From contig NZ_UPPP01000073.1 of NCBI RefSeq assembly GCF_900476375.1, positions 1-64,000 of the forward strand: a stretch of 64,000 nucleotides of DNA. Reading direction: 5' to 3'. The notes under the pieces were generated by a model. It saw nothing but the letters and a program-made list of their open reading frames with translations, ran no database searches and was not told the origin of the DNA. Source of the DNA: Allolucifera butyrica. Lineage in GTDB: Bacteria; Bacillota; Negativicutes; Sporomusales; UPPP01. Below, in pieces: positions 32,577 to 41,379 of the stretch. The translations under genes were made by a program, and so were the position numbers. The stretch's first letter is position 1, and each line of letters starts with the position of its first letter.

Positions 32577-33521
32577 ATGCCGGAACCGGTAGTTGCTGCG
32601 GCAGACAGGCAAGTCATTGGACAGCATAAACTGCGAAAATTGCTGTCCTCACCCCAAACAGCGCCGTATCTTTTTGTTCTGCCGTTTATTATATCGCTCT
32701 TATTGTTTTTTCTTTATCCCGTCGTATCGACTGTGGTGATGAGCTTTCAACGGATTAACGGGCCGGGGGATGTAACGTTTATCGGGCTGCGAAATTACAG
32801 GAATTTGTTGAACCCGCATTTCTTCAACGCCGTATGGGTGACTACCCGTTATACATTCTGGACGATTCTGGTATTAATCCCTTTGCCGCTAATCCTGGCC
32901 GTGTTCTTAAACCAAAAAACGACCTGGGGAAGAACGTTTTTCCGGTCCGCCTTTTTTATGCCGGCACTTACCTCCGTAATTATAGCCGGGCTGTTTTTCC
33001 GTCTTGCCTTTGGCGAACAGGAAACGACCCTGGTCAACGCGATTTTGGGGATATTTGGTGTCAAGCCCGTTGTATGGTTGCAAAATCCCAGCACCGGTAT
33101 ACTGGTCATGGTTTTACTTTGCACCTGGCGATGGCTGGGAGTTAACATTATTTATTTTTTGTCCGGCCTGCAAAGCATACCGGAGGAGCTTTATGAATCG
33201 GCAGCCATTGACGGAGCCGGTCCCTTCCGGCAATTTTGGCACATTACGCTGCCTTGTTTAAAACCGGTTGTGATTTATGTAGTGACTATCAGCGTTTACG
33301 GCGGTTATTCCATGTTCGCCGAATCCTTTGCTCTCTGGAACGGCCCGCGTTCTCCCGGGGAAATCGGGATGACCATGGTAAATTACATCTATCAGGAAGG
33401 ATTCAATAATAACGATTTAGGGTTTGGCTCAGCCATCGGAATTGCCCTGTTTGCCATTGTCATGACCGTAAATCTGATTCAGCTCTGGGTCAGCGGCTTT
33501 TTCAGAAAGGAGGCGGCCTGA
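32577..33521 (+). CDS. ABC sugar transporter permease (MalF-like)
   Basis: 314 residues from the ATG at 32577, with AAAGGAGGAG upstream. Six hydrophobic helices; the EAA loop that contacts the ATPase is EELYESAAIDGAGPFRQFWH near 212-231. Its last codon overlaps the next permease by one base (TGATG). Half of the membrane channel for the sugar taken up by this operon. Confidence 0.92.
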   Translation: MPEPVVAAADRQVIGQHKLRKLLSSPQTAPYLFVLPFIISLLLFFLYPVVSTVVMSFQRINGPGDVTFIGLRNYRNLLNPHFFNAVWVTTRYTFWTILVLIPLPLILAVFLNQKTTWGRTFFRSAFFMPALTSVIIAGLFFRLAFGEQETTLVNAILGIFGVKPVVWLQNPSTGILVMVLLCTWRWLGVNIIYFLSGLQSIPEELYESAAIDGAGPFRQFWHITLPCLKPVVIYVVTISVYGGYSMFAESFALWNGPRSPGEIGMTMVNYIYQEGFNNNDLGFGSAIGIALFAIVMTVNLIQLWVSGFFRKEAA

Positions 33522-34366
33522 TGAATTCAAAACCGGCAAGTAAGCTCGTATCCCTGGCCGTATTTATAATTTTATCGGTTTTTGCCGTATTCTGCCTTGC
33601 CCCGTTTTTCTTTCTGCTGCTGTCGTCACTGCGTCCCGGTGTGGAGATGATCCGCAACGGGATTTCCCTGCATATTGATTTTAAGGCTTTGAATTTTGCA
33701 AATTACCGGCTTTTAATCGACGGCAAAGACGGTATCTATCCCATCTGGTATTTCAACAGCTTGGCGATAACGGCGCTGCACACCCTGGTGTCCTTATTTT
33801 TTACTTCTATGGTGGGTTACGCGTTGGCAGTATACGATTTTAAAGGCAAAAAACTGATATTCACCATCGTTCTGGTGGTCATGATGATTCCGGTAGAGAT
33901 CCTGATATTGCCGCTGTATAAGCTGGCCATAGGCATTCACTTAATTGACACCTATCTGGGTGTCATCCTGCCGTTTGTAGTAGCGCCCACGTCGATCTTC
34001 TTTTTCCGGCAATATGCAGCTACCTTGCCCAGGGAATTAATCGACGCCGGCCGCATTGACGGCTGCAGTGAATTTAGAATCTTTTTTCAGATTATGGTGC
34101 CGCTGATGCTGCCGGCATTTGGGGCTATGGGAATTTTACAGGCTATGTTCAGTTGGAACGGTTTTGTCTGGCCGCTGATCGTACTGCGTTCCAATGAAAT
34201 GCTTACTCTGCCGATCGGCCTGCAGTCCCTGATTACTCCCTATGGCAATAATTATGATTTATTGTTTCCCGGCGCTGTAATGTCGGTTATCCCGATTCTG
34301 CTTGTGTTTATCATGAATCAAAAGGCGTTTATTTCGGGACTGACTGTCGGGGGAGTCAAAGGTTAA
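33521..34366 (+). CDS. ABC sugar transporter permease (MalG-like)
   Basis: 281 residues, six hydrophobic helices, EAA loop RELIDAGRIDGCSEFRIFF near 171-189. Starts within the stop codon of the preceding permease, so translation is coupled. Second half of the sugar channel. Confidence 0.92.
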   Translation: MNSKPASKLVSLAVFIILSVFAVFCLAPFFFLLLSSLRPGVEMIRNGISLHIDFKALNFANYRLLIDGKDGIYPIWYFNSLAITALHTLVSLFFTSMVGYALAVYDFKGKKLIFTIVLVVMMIPVEILILPLYKLAIGIHLIDTYLGVILPFVVAPTSIFFFRQYAATLPRELIDAGRIDGCSEFRIFFQIMVPLMLPAFGAMGILQAMFSWNGFVWPLIVLRSNEMLTLPIGLQSLITPYGNNYDLLFPGAVMSVIPILLVFIMNQKAFISGLTVGGVKG

Positions 34367-34409
34367 TTGCGGGAAGAACGGAACAGACCTAAATCCGGGA
34401 GGTAGCATT

Positions 34410-35897
34410 ATGAAAAGAGCAAAGTGTATTATCGATAAAGATTATGTTATCGCCGAGGTGGATCCTAAGCTGTATGGTTCCTTTATCGAACACCTGGGCC
34501 GGGCAATTTATTCCGGGATTTACGAACCCTCCCATCCGACGGCGGATGAGCAGGGGTTTCGCCAGGATGTCCTGCAACTGGTACGGGAGCTGGCGGTGCC
34601 GATTGTCCGTTATCCGGGCGGTAATTTTGTATCGGGATATAGTTGGACCGACGGAATCGGGCCGGTGGCCGGCCGTTCCCGCCGGCTTGATTATGCCTGG
34701 CAGTCGATTGAGCCGAATCAAGTGGGGATCGATGAATTTGCCGACTGGTGCCGTAAAGCCGGTGCAGCGGTCATGGCCGCCGTCAATCTCGGTACCGGCA
34801 CTCCTCAGGATGCCGGCTACATGCTGGAATATTGCAATCATCCCGCCGGCACGTATTGGAGTGATTTACGGATTAAAAACGGGCACTCTGAGCCGCATAA
34901 TATCAAGGTTTGGTGCCTTGGCAACGAGATGGACGGTCCCTGGCAGACCTGCGCCCTCAGCGCCGCCGATTACGGGAAAAAGGCGCGGGAGACGGCCAAA
35001 ATCATGAAGTGGGTCGATCCTTCAATAGAATTAGTAGTATGCGGCAGCTCCGGACCGCACATGGCCACCTATCCCGAATGGGACCGGGTGGTGTTGGAAC
35101 ATACCTATGAGCAGGCGGACTATATCTCGATGCACCGGTACTATGAAAATGAGGGCAGTATCGAAAACTTCCTGGCTTCTTTCGCCGATATGAATGAATT
35201 TATTAAGACTGTGGCTGCAACTGCCGATTATGTGAAAGCCAAGGCTCGCAGTCCCAAGACCATGAAGATTTCTTTTGACGAGTGGAATGTATGGTATATA
35301 AAAAAACAAACCCGTATCCCCTGGACTGAGGCGCCCGCTATACTGGAGGACCGGTATTCCTTACTGGATGCATTAGTATTCGGCGGCATGCTGTGTACTC
35401 TTTTGAATCATTGCGACCGGGTAAGAATGGCCTGTCTGGCCCAACTGGTTAATGTGATTGCGCCCATCTTTACCGAGAAGGGCGGCCGGGTTTTAAAACA
35501 GGCAACGTATTATCCTTTTCAGCAAGTATCGCTGTATGGACGGGGAACGGCGCTGAAGACACTGACCGAAGCGGAAAAATTTACGACCACATTATATGGT
35601 GATGTGCCATCCGTGCAGACGGCAGCGACATATAACGGGGAAGACGGCAGCATAACCGTCTTCGCCTTAAACTGTGATATGAAGGAAGATACGGAGCTTG
35701 TTCTGGACCTGCGTTCTTTTGGCAGCGTAACAATGCGGGAACACCGGATTATGGACGGACCCGACTTATTTGCCCAGAATACGTTTGCGGCGCAGGACAC
35801 GGTGGCCCCCCGCAATGGAAGTATCGTTGCCGGCCGGAACAAGGTGACAACGATATTGCCGAAGCTTTCCTGGAATATGTTTCGCTTTGGCCGGTAA
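34410..35897 (+). CDS. abfA: Alpha-L-arabinofuranosidase, glycoside hydrolase family 51
   Basis: 495 residues, no signal peptide, so cytoplasmic. A (beta/alpha)8 barrel with acid/base Glu173 in CLGNEMDGPW and nucleophile Glu291 in ISFDEWNVWY; YGSFIEHLGRAIYSGIYEP near 22-40 is the family opening, followed by a C-terminal beta domain from about 385. It releases arabinose from short arabinosides brought in by the adjacent ABC transporter. SD GGGAGG. Confidence 0.94.
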   Translation: MKRAKCIIDKDYVIAEVDPKLYGSFIEHLGRAIYSGIYEPSHPTADEQGFRQDVLQLVRELAVPIVRYPGGNFVSGYSWTDGIGPVAGRSRRLDYAWQSIEPNQVGIDEFADWCRKAGAAVMAAVNLGTGTPQDAGYMLEYCNHPAGTYWSDLRIKNGHSEPHNIKVWCLGNEMDGPWQTCALSAADYGKKARETAKIMKWVDPSIELVVCGSSGPHMATYPEWDRVVLEHTYEQADYISMHRYYENEGSIENFLASFADMNEFIKTVAATADYVKAKARSPKTMKISFDEWNVWYIKKQTRIPWTEAPAILEDRYSLLDALVFGGMLCTLLNHCDRVRMACLAQLVNVIAPIFTEKGGRVLKQATYYPFQQVSLYGRGTALKTLTEAEKFTTTLYGDVPSVQTAATYNGEDGSITVFALNCDMKEDTELVLDLRSFGSVTMREHRIMDGPDLFAQNTFAAQDTVAPRNGSIVAGRNKVTTILPKLSWNMFRFGR

Positions 35898-35925
35898 CAT
35901 TTTCTACAGCCGGCAAGGAGAAATT

Positions 35926-35964
35926 ATGAAGTTTGTACGGATACCGCCGCGACAGGAATTCTAA
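35926..35964 (+). CDS. 12-residue putative peptide after the arabinofuranosidase gene
   Basis: ATG with SD AAGGAG, product MKFVRIPPRQEF. It may be a remnant start of a deleted gene or a leader ORF. Low confidence. Confidence 0.2.
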   Translation: MKFVRIPPRQEF

Positions 35965-35983
35965 CCTTTGATCTGGTTAAAAA

Positions 35984-35992
35984 TGGTATAAT
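35984..35992 (+). promoter_or_regulatory. Extended -10 element before the sensor kinase gene
   Basis: TGGTATAAT (TG one base ahead of TATAAT); no convincing -35. It would give the two-component genes their own low-level transcription. Confidence 0.5.
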
Positions 35993-36024
35993 AAGGAGAA
36001 ACGGCTTGATAAGGGTGTTGAAAT

Positions 36025-37887
36025 TTGCTGAGAATCATTTCCGGGAAAAAGGATTTTGTTTTTTCTGTAGGCAGGATGTTTCGGAATTTCAAAATAAGGA
36101 CCCGGCTGGTTTTGCTCTTTATTATTCTTGCGTTACTCCCTTTAATTGTTACGGTAGTTATCGTTTATAAGGATACCGGTGATGCGCTGCAAAGTAAAAT
36201 CAGCACCTATTCGGTGCAGGTCATGAGCCAGGTAAGTCAAAATATCAAGCGGGAACTGGACCGGCTGCAAAACGACAGTGTGGAAATTGAATTTTCCGAT
36301 GTGGTACAGCAAACGCTTTTGCATTATAACCAAATGAGCCCCTGGGAAATTGAGAATGCTCAATATACCATGCGTCAAAACCTGGCTAAAAAGTTTTCTT
36401 TTTTGCATGATGTATCCGATGTTCTGATTTATACCCGGCAGCGAAAAAAGATAAATGCATATGGTGACTACGGAATTTCATTCAATCTGAAAAAAGAATA
36501 TTTAAAACCTTATCTTGACCGCCTCTACCGGCAAGGGGGCGGTGTGGTCTGGATACCGGTAAATACGGACAGCGAAGAGCATTTGGTCAAGTATGCCACA
36601 AGTGCCGAACAGCTCAGTAAAAGTAACGGCGTAGTAATGGGGCGGGCGGTAAAGTCCCTGAGCGAAGGGGATATTATCGGTTACCTTATGATCCGGACGA
36701 ACGAACGGTATTTGTCCAATATTTATAAAGACATTGATATTGGGCAGGACGCCGACATTTTTGTTTTAGACCGTAACGGTGTTGTGGTTTCCAGCCGTAG
36801 TTCCCGTGTGCCGGTGACCAGCCGTTATCCCGACGGGAATTTAATTCAAAACATCCGGGACAACTTCAAAAACGGCAGTTATGTATTCAATTATGAATTC
36901 AACGGCCAGCGATACCTGGTATCCTATGCGCCCATACAAAGCGTTGGCTGGTTTGTAGTGGGTAAAATTCCTTATTCCTATCTTCATTCCGATGCGCAAC
37001 AGATGTATGCCGACGCCATATATATCGGTATAAGCTGTTTTATTGCCGCCGTATTTTTGGCTTATCTATTTTCCGCCAGTATTCTCGCACCACTCAAAAG
37101 ACTGCGCAAAGTCATGAATCAGGCGGAACAGGGTAATCTGTCCGTAAGTGTCAGCGACGGCTCCAATGATGAAATCGGTGAAATCACTCAGCATTTCAAT
37201 AACATGCTGACGGAGATTAATAACCTGCTGGAAAACGTAAAGAATACGGAACACCAAAAGAGGCTGGCCGAGCTAAAAGCGTTACAGGCTCAGATTAATC
37301 CCCATTTTTTGTCCAATACGCTGAATACGGTAAGGTTCCTGGCCAAAGCGCAAAAAGCGCAAAATATTGAAAGCATTATTACGTCATTGATTCAGCTTTT
37401 CCATATGACCATGGGCAAAGGGGATGACCTGATTCCGATCCGGGAAGAAATTGAATATATCAAAAACTATATAAACATTCAGGAATATCGCTATCTGAAC
37501 AAATTTAAAATTAATTACGGCCTGGAACCGGAAATCCTGGGGTATAAAATACCCCGGCTTATTTTACAGCCGGTCGTGGAAAATGCGTTGCTGCACGGCA
37601 TCGGGCCTATGGAGGGACAGGGATTAATCGTAATTAAGGGTTTTGTCTATGAAAATGATATCAAATTTGTCATAACCGACAATGGCACCGGTATTCCGCC
37701 CCAAAAGCTGGAGACGATTTTGCAGAAAAGGTCTACGGGCCTGAACGGTATGGGAATTGCCAATGTGAATGAGCGAATAAAGCTGTACTTTGGCAGGCAG
37801 TACGGGTTGTCCATTGAAAGCGTTCCGGACCTATATACGACGGTTGAAGTCACATTGCCGGCCGTCAGGCAAGGAAGGGAAGCATAA
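36025..37887 (+). CDS. YesM-type sensor histidine kinase
   Basis: 620 residues from a TTG with AAGGGTG upstream. Membrane helices near 26-48 and 330-352 bracket a large extracytoplasmic cache-like sensor; HAMP follows (about 353-405). The kinase core is the His_kinase/YesM type with phospho-acceptor His427 in QINPHFLSN, N-box VVENALLHGI and G-box DNGTGIPPQKL. Its stop overlaps the ATG of the response regulator gene. It likely senses the extracellular arabinoside or its binding protein (inference). Confidence 0.92.
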   Translation: MLRIISGKKDFVFSVGRMFRNFKIRTRLVLLFIILALLPLIVTVVIVYKDTGDALQSKISTYSVQVMSQVSQNIKRELDRLQNDSVEIEFSDVVQQTLLHYNQMSPWEIENAQYTMRQNLAKKFSFLHDVSDVLIYTRQRKKINAYGDYGISFNLKKEYLKPYLDRLYRQGGGVVWIPVNTDSEEHLVKYATSAEQLSKSNGVVMGRAVKSLSEGDIIGYLMIRTNERYLSNIYKDIDIGQDADIFVLDRNGVVVSSRSSRVPVTSRYPDGNLIQNIRDNFKNGSYVFNYEFNGQRYLVSYAPIQSVGWFVVGKIPYSYLHSDAQQMYADAIYIGISCFIAAVFLAYLFSASILAPLKRLRKVMNQAEQGNLSVSVSDGSNDEIGEITQHFNNMLTEINNLLENVKNTEHQKRLAELKALQAQINPHFLSNTLNTVRFLAKAQKAQNIESIITSLIQLFHMTMGKGDDLIPIREEIEYIKNYINIQEYRYLNKFKINYGLEPEILGYKIPRLILQPVVENALLHGIGPMEGQGLIVIKGFVYENDIKFVITDNGTGIPPQKLETILQKRSTGLNGMGIANVNERIKLYFGRQYGLSIESVPDLYTTVEVTLPAVRQGREA

Positions 37888-39500
37888 TGTTTAAGGTCTT
37901 GCTTGTGGATGACGATTTTACCGCCCGGACCAATGTCAAAACCATGATTGACTGGGAACAAAACGGGTTTGTACTCTGTGGCGAGGCAACAAACGGCCAG
38001 ACCGCGATTCAACTGATCCAGGACGAATTGCCCGATATTGTTATTACCGATATGAGTATGCCCCTTTTGGACGGCGTGGAACTGATTGAATATATCGCAG
38101 CAACGTACCCGGATATGAAGACCGTCGCTCTTAGCGGCTACGACGATTTTGATTATGTAAAAAACAGTCTGAAAAACGGCGCCGTGGATTACCTGTTAAA
38201 ACATAGGCTGGATAGCACATCCCTGCTGGAAGTTCTAAAGTCGGCCAGCGAGCAGATTAACCGGAAACACCGGTTGATGGAACAGCTGGTAAGAAGCCGG
38301 GAGATTTTGCAGCACGATTTGATCAGGCAGCTTGTTCTGGGAAATATTCGGGATAAAACTGGGATCAAGGCGAAAATAAAAGAGCTGGAATTGCCGGTTG
38401 AGGATGGAAGTTTATCGTTGGCGGTAGTCGCTATTGACGATTTCCGTCTCATTAAGGAACGGTTTACGGAGACGGAGGTGCGCGGCTTAATCGCGTCGCT
38501 AGCGGACCTGACGGAAGAAATATTGCAGGATATGGGCCATGCCGTAATGTCCTTCGTTGATGACGGGAAGTTTATTATTCTGTTTAGTTTTGGCAATATC
38601 CGCAGTGAGTTATATATTTATAATCATGTGGGAACAACGGTAAACCGCATCCGGGCGAGTATCAAAAGATATCTGAATATCACAGCCTGTTTCAGCCTGG
38701 GCCGTTCGTTTTACAAAATTAGTGATATGGACCGGTTTTATAAAGAAGCCAATGAAAAATTGAATGAAAAGATGATTGCGGGCAGGGACCGGATTTTCCG
38801 GGAACCGGCTAATCTTAAAAGTACGGTTGATTTTTTTAATCTTGATTTGAAAGATGAAAAACAAATCATGCTGGCGGTCAAAGCCCGGGATATGACCCGG
38901 GTGTCGCAAGAACTTACTGTTATTTTTGACCGGATCGCCGAGCTGGGAGTCAGTTATAAATCAATACAAATGATTTGTGTGGAACTCATCGGCGTCGCCA
39001 ACCGGATTGCGCGGGAATCCTCCCTGGATATCCAGGAGATTTACAGCAACAAAGACATACCTTATGAAGAAATGAAGAAACATGAAACGATTATTGACGT
39101 CAAAGAATGGATTTGCGGCGTTTACGAACGGTTGATTCAACTGCTGCCGGGAGCGGATATTAACCCCAATTATACGGAACCCACCAGAAAGGCGGTAGCC
39201 TATATCTGGCAAAATTATGCGCGGGCTATATCCCTCAATCAGGCGGCAGAGCATATTGGCGTGAATAGTTCTTATTTAAGCCGGATTTTCAAGGAAGACT
39301 GCGGCACGGGATTTGCCGAATATTTAAATAATATACGGGTTAAACAGGCGCAGTATCTGATGGAACGTACCGATACCAAACTGAAAGAAATTGTCAGTCA
39401 GGTAGGATTTAACAACTACACGTATTTCTTTAAAGTTTTCAAGATGGTTGTAGGCATTACACCACTCGAATACAAAGAAAAATGCCAAAGAAATGCCTGA
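37887..39500 (+). CDS. YesN-type response regulator with AraC DNA-binding domain
   Basis: 537 residues. Receiver domain 1-120 with acidic pocket Asp8/Asp9 and phospho-acceptor Asp55 in IVITDMSMP, linker of about 300 residues, and an AraC-type double HTH at about 430-537 (SLNQAAEHIGVNSSYLSRIF and LKEIVSQVGFNNYTYFFKVF). It would activate the transporter/GH51 operon upstream. Overlaps the kinase gene by one base. Confidence 0.92.
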   Translation: MFKVLLVDDDFTARTNVKTMIDWEQNGFVLCGEATNGQTAIQLIQDELPDIVITDMSMPLLDGVELIEYIAATYPDMKTVALSGYDDFDYVKNSLKNGAVDYLLKHRLDSTSLLEVLKSASEQINRKHRLMEQLVRSREILQHDLIRQLVLGNIRDKTGIKAKIKELELPVEDGSLSLAVVAIDDFRLIKERFTETEVRGLIASLADLTEEILQDMGHAVMSFVDDGKFIILFSFGNIRSELYIYNHVGTTVNRIRASIKRYLNITACFSLGRSFYKISDMDRFYKEANEKLNEKMIAGRDRIFREPANLKSTVDFFNLDLKDEKQIMLAVKARDMTRVSQELTVIFDRIAELGVSYKSIQMICVELIGVANRIARESSLDIQEIYSNKDIPYEEMKKHETIIDVKEWICGVYERLIQLLPGADINPNYTEPTRKAVAYIWQNYARAISLNQAAEHIGVNSSYLSRIFKEDCGTGFAEYLNNIRVKQAQYLMERTDTKLKEIVSQVGFNNYTYFFKVFKMVVGITPLEYKEKCQRNA

Positions 39501-39519
39501 ATTTGGGGAGGGAATCGCA

Positions 39520-40629
39520 ATGGCAAGTTTACAATTAAAAAATATTTGCAAAAAATACCCAGGCAATGTTACCGCCGTAAATAACCTGAATCTGGATATA
39601 CCGGACCGGGAGTTTGTGGTGCTGGTCGGACCGTCGGGATGTGGCAAGTCCACCACTCTCCGAATGATTGCCGGGCTGGAGGAGATCTCGGCGGGAGAAC
39701 TATACATTGACGGCAAACTGGTCAACGCGGTGCCGCCCAAAGACAGGGACATTGCCATGGTGTTTCAGAACTATGCCTTGTATCCGCATATGTCGGTATA
39801 CGAAAATATGGTCTTTGGTCTGAAAATGCGCAAAACACCGAAGGAGGAAATGAAACGGCGGGCCATGGAAGCGGCTAAAATCCTGGATATTGAACATCTG
39901 CTCGAGCGCAAGCCCCGGGCGCTTTCAGGCGGGCAGCGGCAGCGGGTGGCCCTGGGCCGGGCAATGGTCCGGGAACCCAAAGTATTCTTGCTGGATGAAC
40001 CGTTGTCCAATTTAGATGCTAAACTGCGGGACCAGATGCGGGCGGAAATTAGCAAGCTGCACCGGAATTTAGCGGCCACCTTTGTATATGTAACCCATGA
40101 TCAGCGGGAAGCTATGACTATGGGAACCTGCATTGTGGTAATGAAAGACGGACTGGTCCAGCAGGTGGATACGCCGCAGCGGCTGTATAGCAATCCCTGC
40201 AACCTGTTTGTGGCCGGCTTTATTGGCAGTCCGCAAATGAACTTTGTCAAGGCAGTGCTTGAGAAGGGGGACAATAACCCAGAGCTTGTATTTGGCCGAA
40301 GCAGGGTGCGGTTGCCGGCGGGAGAAAGGAATCCTGCCGTGCTTAACGGGTATCAGGGACGGGAAGTAATTCTGGGAATCCGACCGGAGAATATTGCTGT
40401 TGACGAAGCCGCCGTTGTAAATAATCCCGGCAGTGTAGTAAACGCCTATGTTGAAGTTGCCGAACACATGGGGGCGGAAACCTACCTGTTTATGAAGGTG
40501 GAGGGCAGTAATTTTATCGCCCGGGTCAGTCCCGGGACAAAGGCCGGACCGGGCAATACCATTCCGGTTGTTCTGGAACAGGAAAAAATTTATTTATTTG
40601 ATAAGGATACGGAAAAAACAATTTTTTAA
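39520..40629 (+). CDS. msmX: ABC sugar transporter ATP-binding protein (MsmX/UgpC type)
   Basis: 369 residues from the ATG at 39520, preceded by GGGGAGGG; an ATG at 39493 in frame would put the SD within the gene. Walker A GPSGCGKST (37-45), signature LSGGQRQR near 134-141, Walker B VFLLDEPLSNLD near 154-165, and a C-terminal TOBE-type regulatory domain. Such ATPases can serve several carbohydrate importers; here it completes the SBP-permease-permease set encoded 6 kb upstream. Confidence 0.93.
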   Translation: MASLQLKNICKKYPGNVTAVNNLNLDIPDREFVVLVGPSGCGKSTTLRMIAGLEEISAGELYIDGKLVNAVPPKDRDIAMVFQNYALYPHMSVYENMVFGLKMRKTPKEEMKRRAMEAAKILDIEHLLERKPRALSGGQRQRVALGRAMVREPKVFLLDEPLSNLDAKLRDQMRAEISKLHRNLAATFVYVTHDQREAMTMGTCIVVMKDGLVQQVDTPQRLYSNPCNLFVAGFIGSPQMNFVKAVLEKGDNNPELVFGRSRVRLPAGERNPAVLNGYQGREVILGIRPENIAVDEAAVVNNPGSVVNAYVEVAEHMGAETYLFMKVEGSNFIARVSPGTKAGPGNTIPVVLEQEKIYLFDKDTEKTIF

Positions 40630-40636
40630 TACAAAA

Positions 40637-40667
40637 AGGCACTCACTCCTTAGGGGAATGAGTGCCT
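40637..40667 (+). terminator. Hairpin after the msmX-type gene
   Basis: AGGCACTCA/TGAGTGCCT with three more pairs beyond one mismatch. No T-run. Lies between the ATPase gene and the convergent poly-cysteine microprotein gene. Confidence 0.55.
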
Positions 40668-40699
40668 GAAATTTGTAAAACGATTTTTCGCTATGATTA

Positions 40700-40795
40700 C
40701 TACTCGTCTTCTTCCTCACAACAACAGCAGCAACAGCAGCAATCATCAAAATCTTCTTCCCGGGCAGCGTTTGCTTTGGTTTCTTCCGTTACCAT
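40700..40795 (-). CDS. 31-residue microprotein with eight consecutive cysteines
   Basis: ATG at 40795 with SD AAAGGAGATG nine bases upstream. Product reads MVTEETKANAAREEDFDD, then eight cysteines in a row, then EEEDE. Codons for the cysteines alternate TGC and TGT, so it is a coding run and not a simple trinucleotide slippage of one codon. A cluster of soft ligands between acidic flanks points to metal binding or redox buffering (inference). A 12-bp palindrome ends one base upstream of the SD. No family recognised. Confidence 0.65.
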   Translation of the reverse strand: MVTEETKANAAREEDFDDCCCCCCCCEEEDE

Positions 40796-40811
40796 GCCAG
40801 TCATCTCCTTT

Positions 40812-40842
40812 ATAATATTTATTATCAATCAATAAATATTAT
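40812..40842. promoter_or_regulatory. 12-bp perfect palindrome before the poly-cysteine gene
   Basis: ATAATATTTATT (40812-40823), loop ATCAATC, AATAAATATTAT (40831-40842). On the minus strand it abuts the SD, as the palindrome at 22369-22400 does for another microprotein. Candidate operator of a metal or redox repressor, or an SD-proximal hairpin. Confidence 0.5.
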
Positions 40843-40899
40843 CTTTTAATTTAACTATACTCCTGGATCCTGGAAAAGTCAACCATTTTTTGTTTCCCC

Positions 40900-40954
40900 G
40901 TGCCCTGAGCCCTGCGCCATGGACCCAAAGACCGCTTTTAGCGGTCTTTCTTAT
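40900..40954 (+). repeat. Dispersed repeat R2, copy 4 (best preserved)
   Basis: GTGCCCTGAGCCCTGCGCC followed by ATGGACCC and the hairpin AAAGACCGC-TTTTA-GCGGTCTTT, then CTTAT. This copy shows the full consensus. It lies between the two divergent cysteine-rich microprotein genes. Confidence 0.8.
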
Positions 40955-41018
40955 AAAGGAATGGCAAAACAGCCGGAAAAGCATAGGATATTACCGGATG
41001 CGGAAGGGGGAATCAACG

Positions 41019-41171
41019 GTGTATTTTAACTTTGGCTGTGATACCAGTTCTACTTGCAGCAGCAGTTGCAGGTATGGATGCGGTTCTTTCAACCCTTGGT
41101 TTTGGATTGTGGTGTTTGGTGTTCTTGTGTGGTTTTTTTTCCGTGAGCATACGTCAATTAGCTTGTATTAA
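41019..41171 (+). CDS. 50-residue cysteine-rich single-pass membrane protein
   Basis: GTG start with SD GGAAGGGGG. The N-terminal 22 residues hold four cysteines (GCDTSSTCSSSCRYGCGS), followed by one hydrophobic helix (about 26-41, rich in Phe and Trp) and a short polar tail. Divergent to the poly-cysteine microprotein 223 bases away. The cysteine cluster facing one side of a membrane suggests metal or sulfur chemistry; no family recognised. Confidence 0.6.
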   Translation: MYFNFGCDTSSTCSSSCRYGCGSFNPWFWIVVFGVLVWFFFREHTSISLY

Positions 41172-41310
41172 GAAAGTATAAGTTTTAAGGACTATATAGA
41201 TAGCCGTTAACGGCAGAAGAATTGCCTTATCAACGCTGCGCCGTTGCCACTTAACCTCCGCTTATGACAAGACGATCCTTCTGCCTGGATTGTTCGCCCG
41301 AAATGATCTT

Positions 41311-41379
41311 TAGATGGTTTCCCTGCGCATCGAGCCCTGCGCCATGAGCCGAAAGACCGCGCAGCGGTTTTTCTTATAA
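41311..41379 (+). repeat. Dispersed repeat R2, copy 5
   Basis: TGGTTTCCCTGCGCATCGAG, then CCCTGCGCCATGAGCC and GAAAGACCGC-GCA-GCGGTTTTTCTTAT. It overlaps the end of the glcF gene, and its hairpin can terminate in either direction. Confidence 0.78.

Noticed and set aside
40700..40795. Simple CAG/CAA trinucleotide repeat rather than a gene
   Set aside because: The repeat lies exactly in frame, is flanked by sensible codons, and has a strong SD and stop; codon mix is not a pure repeat.
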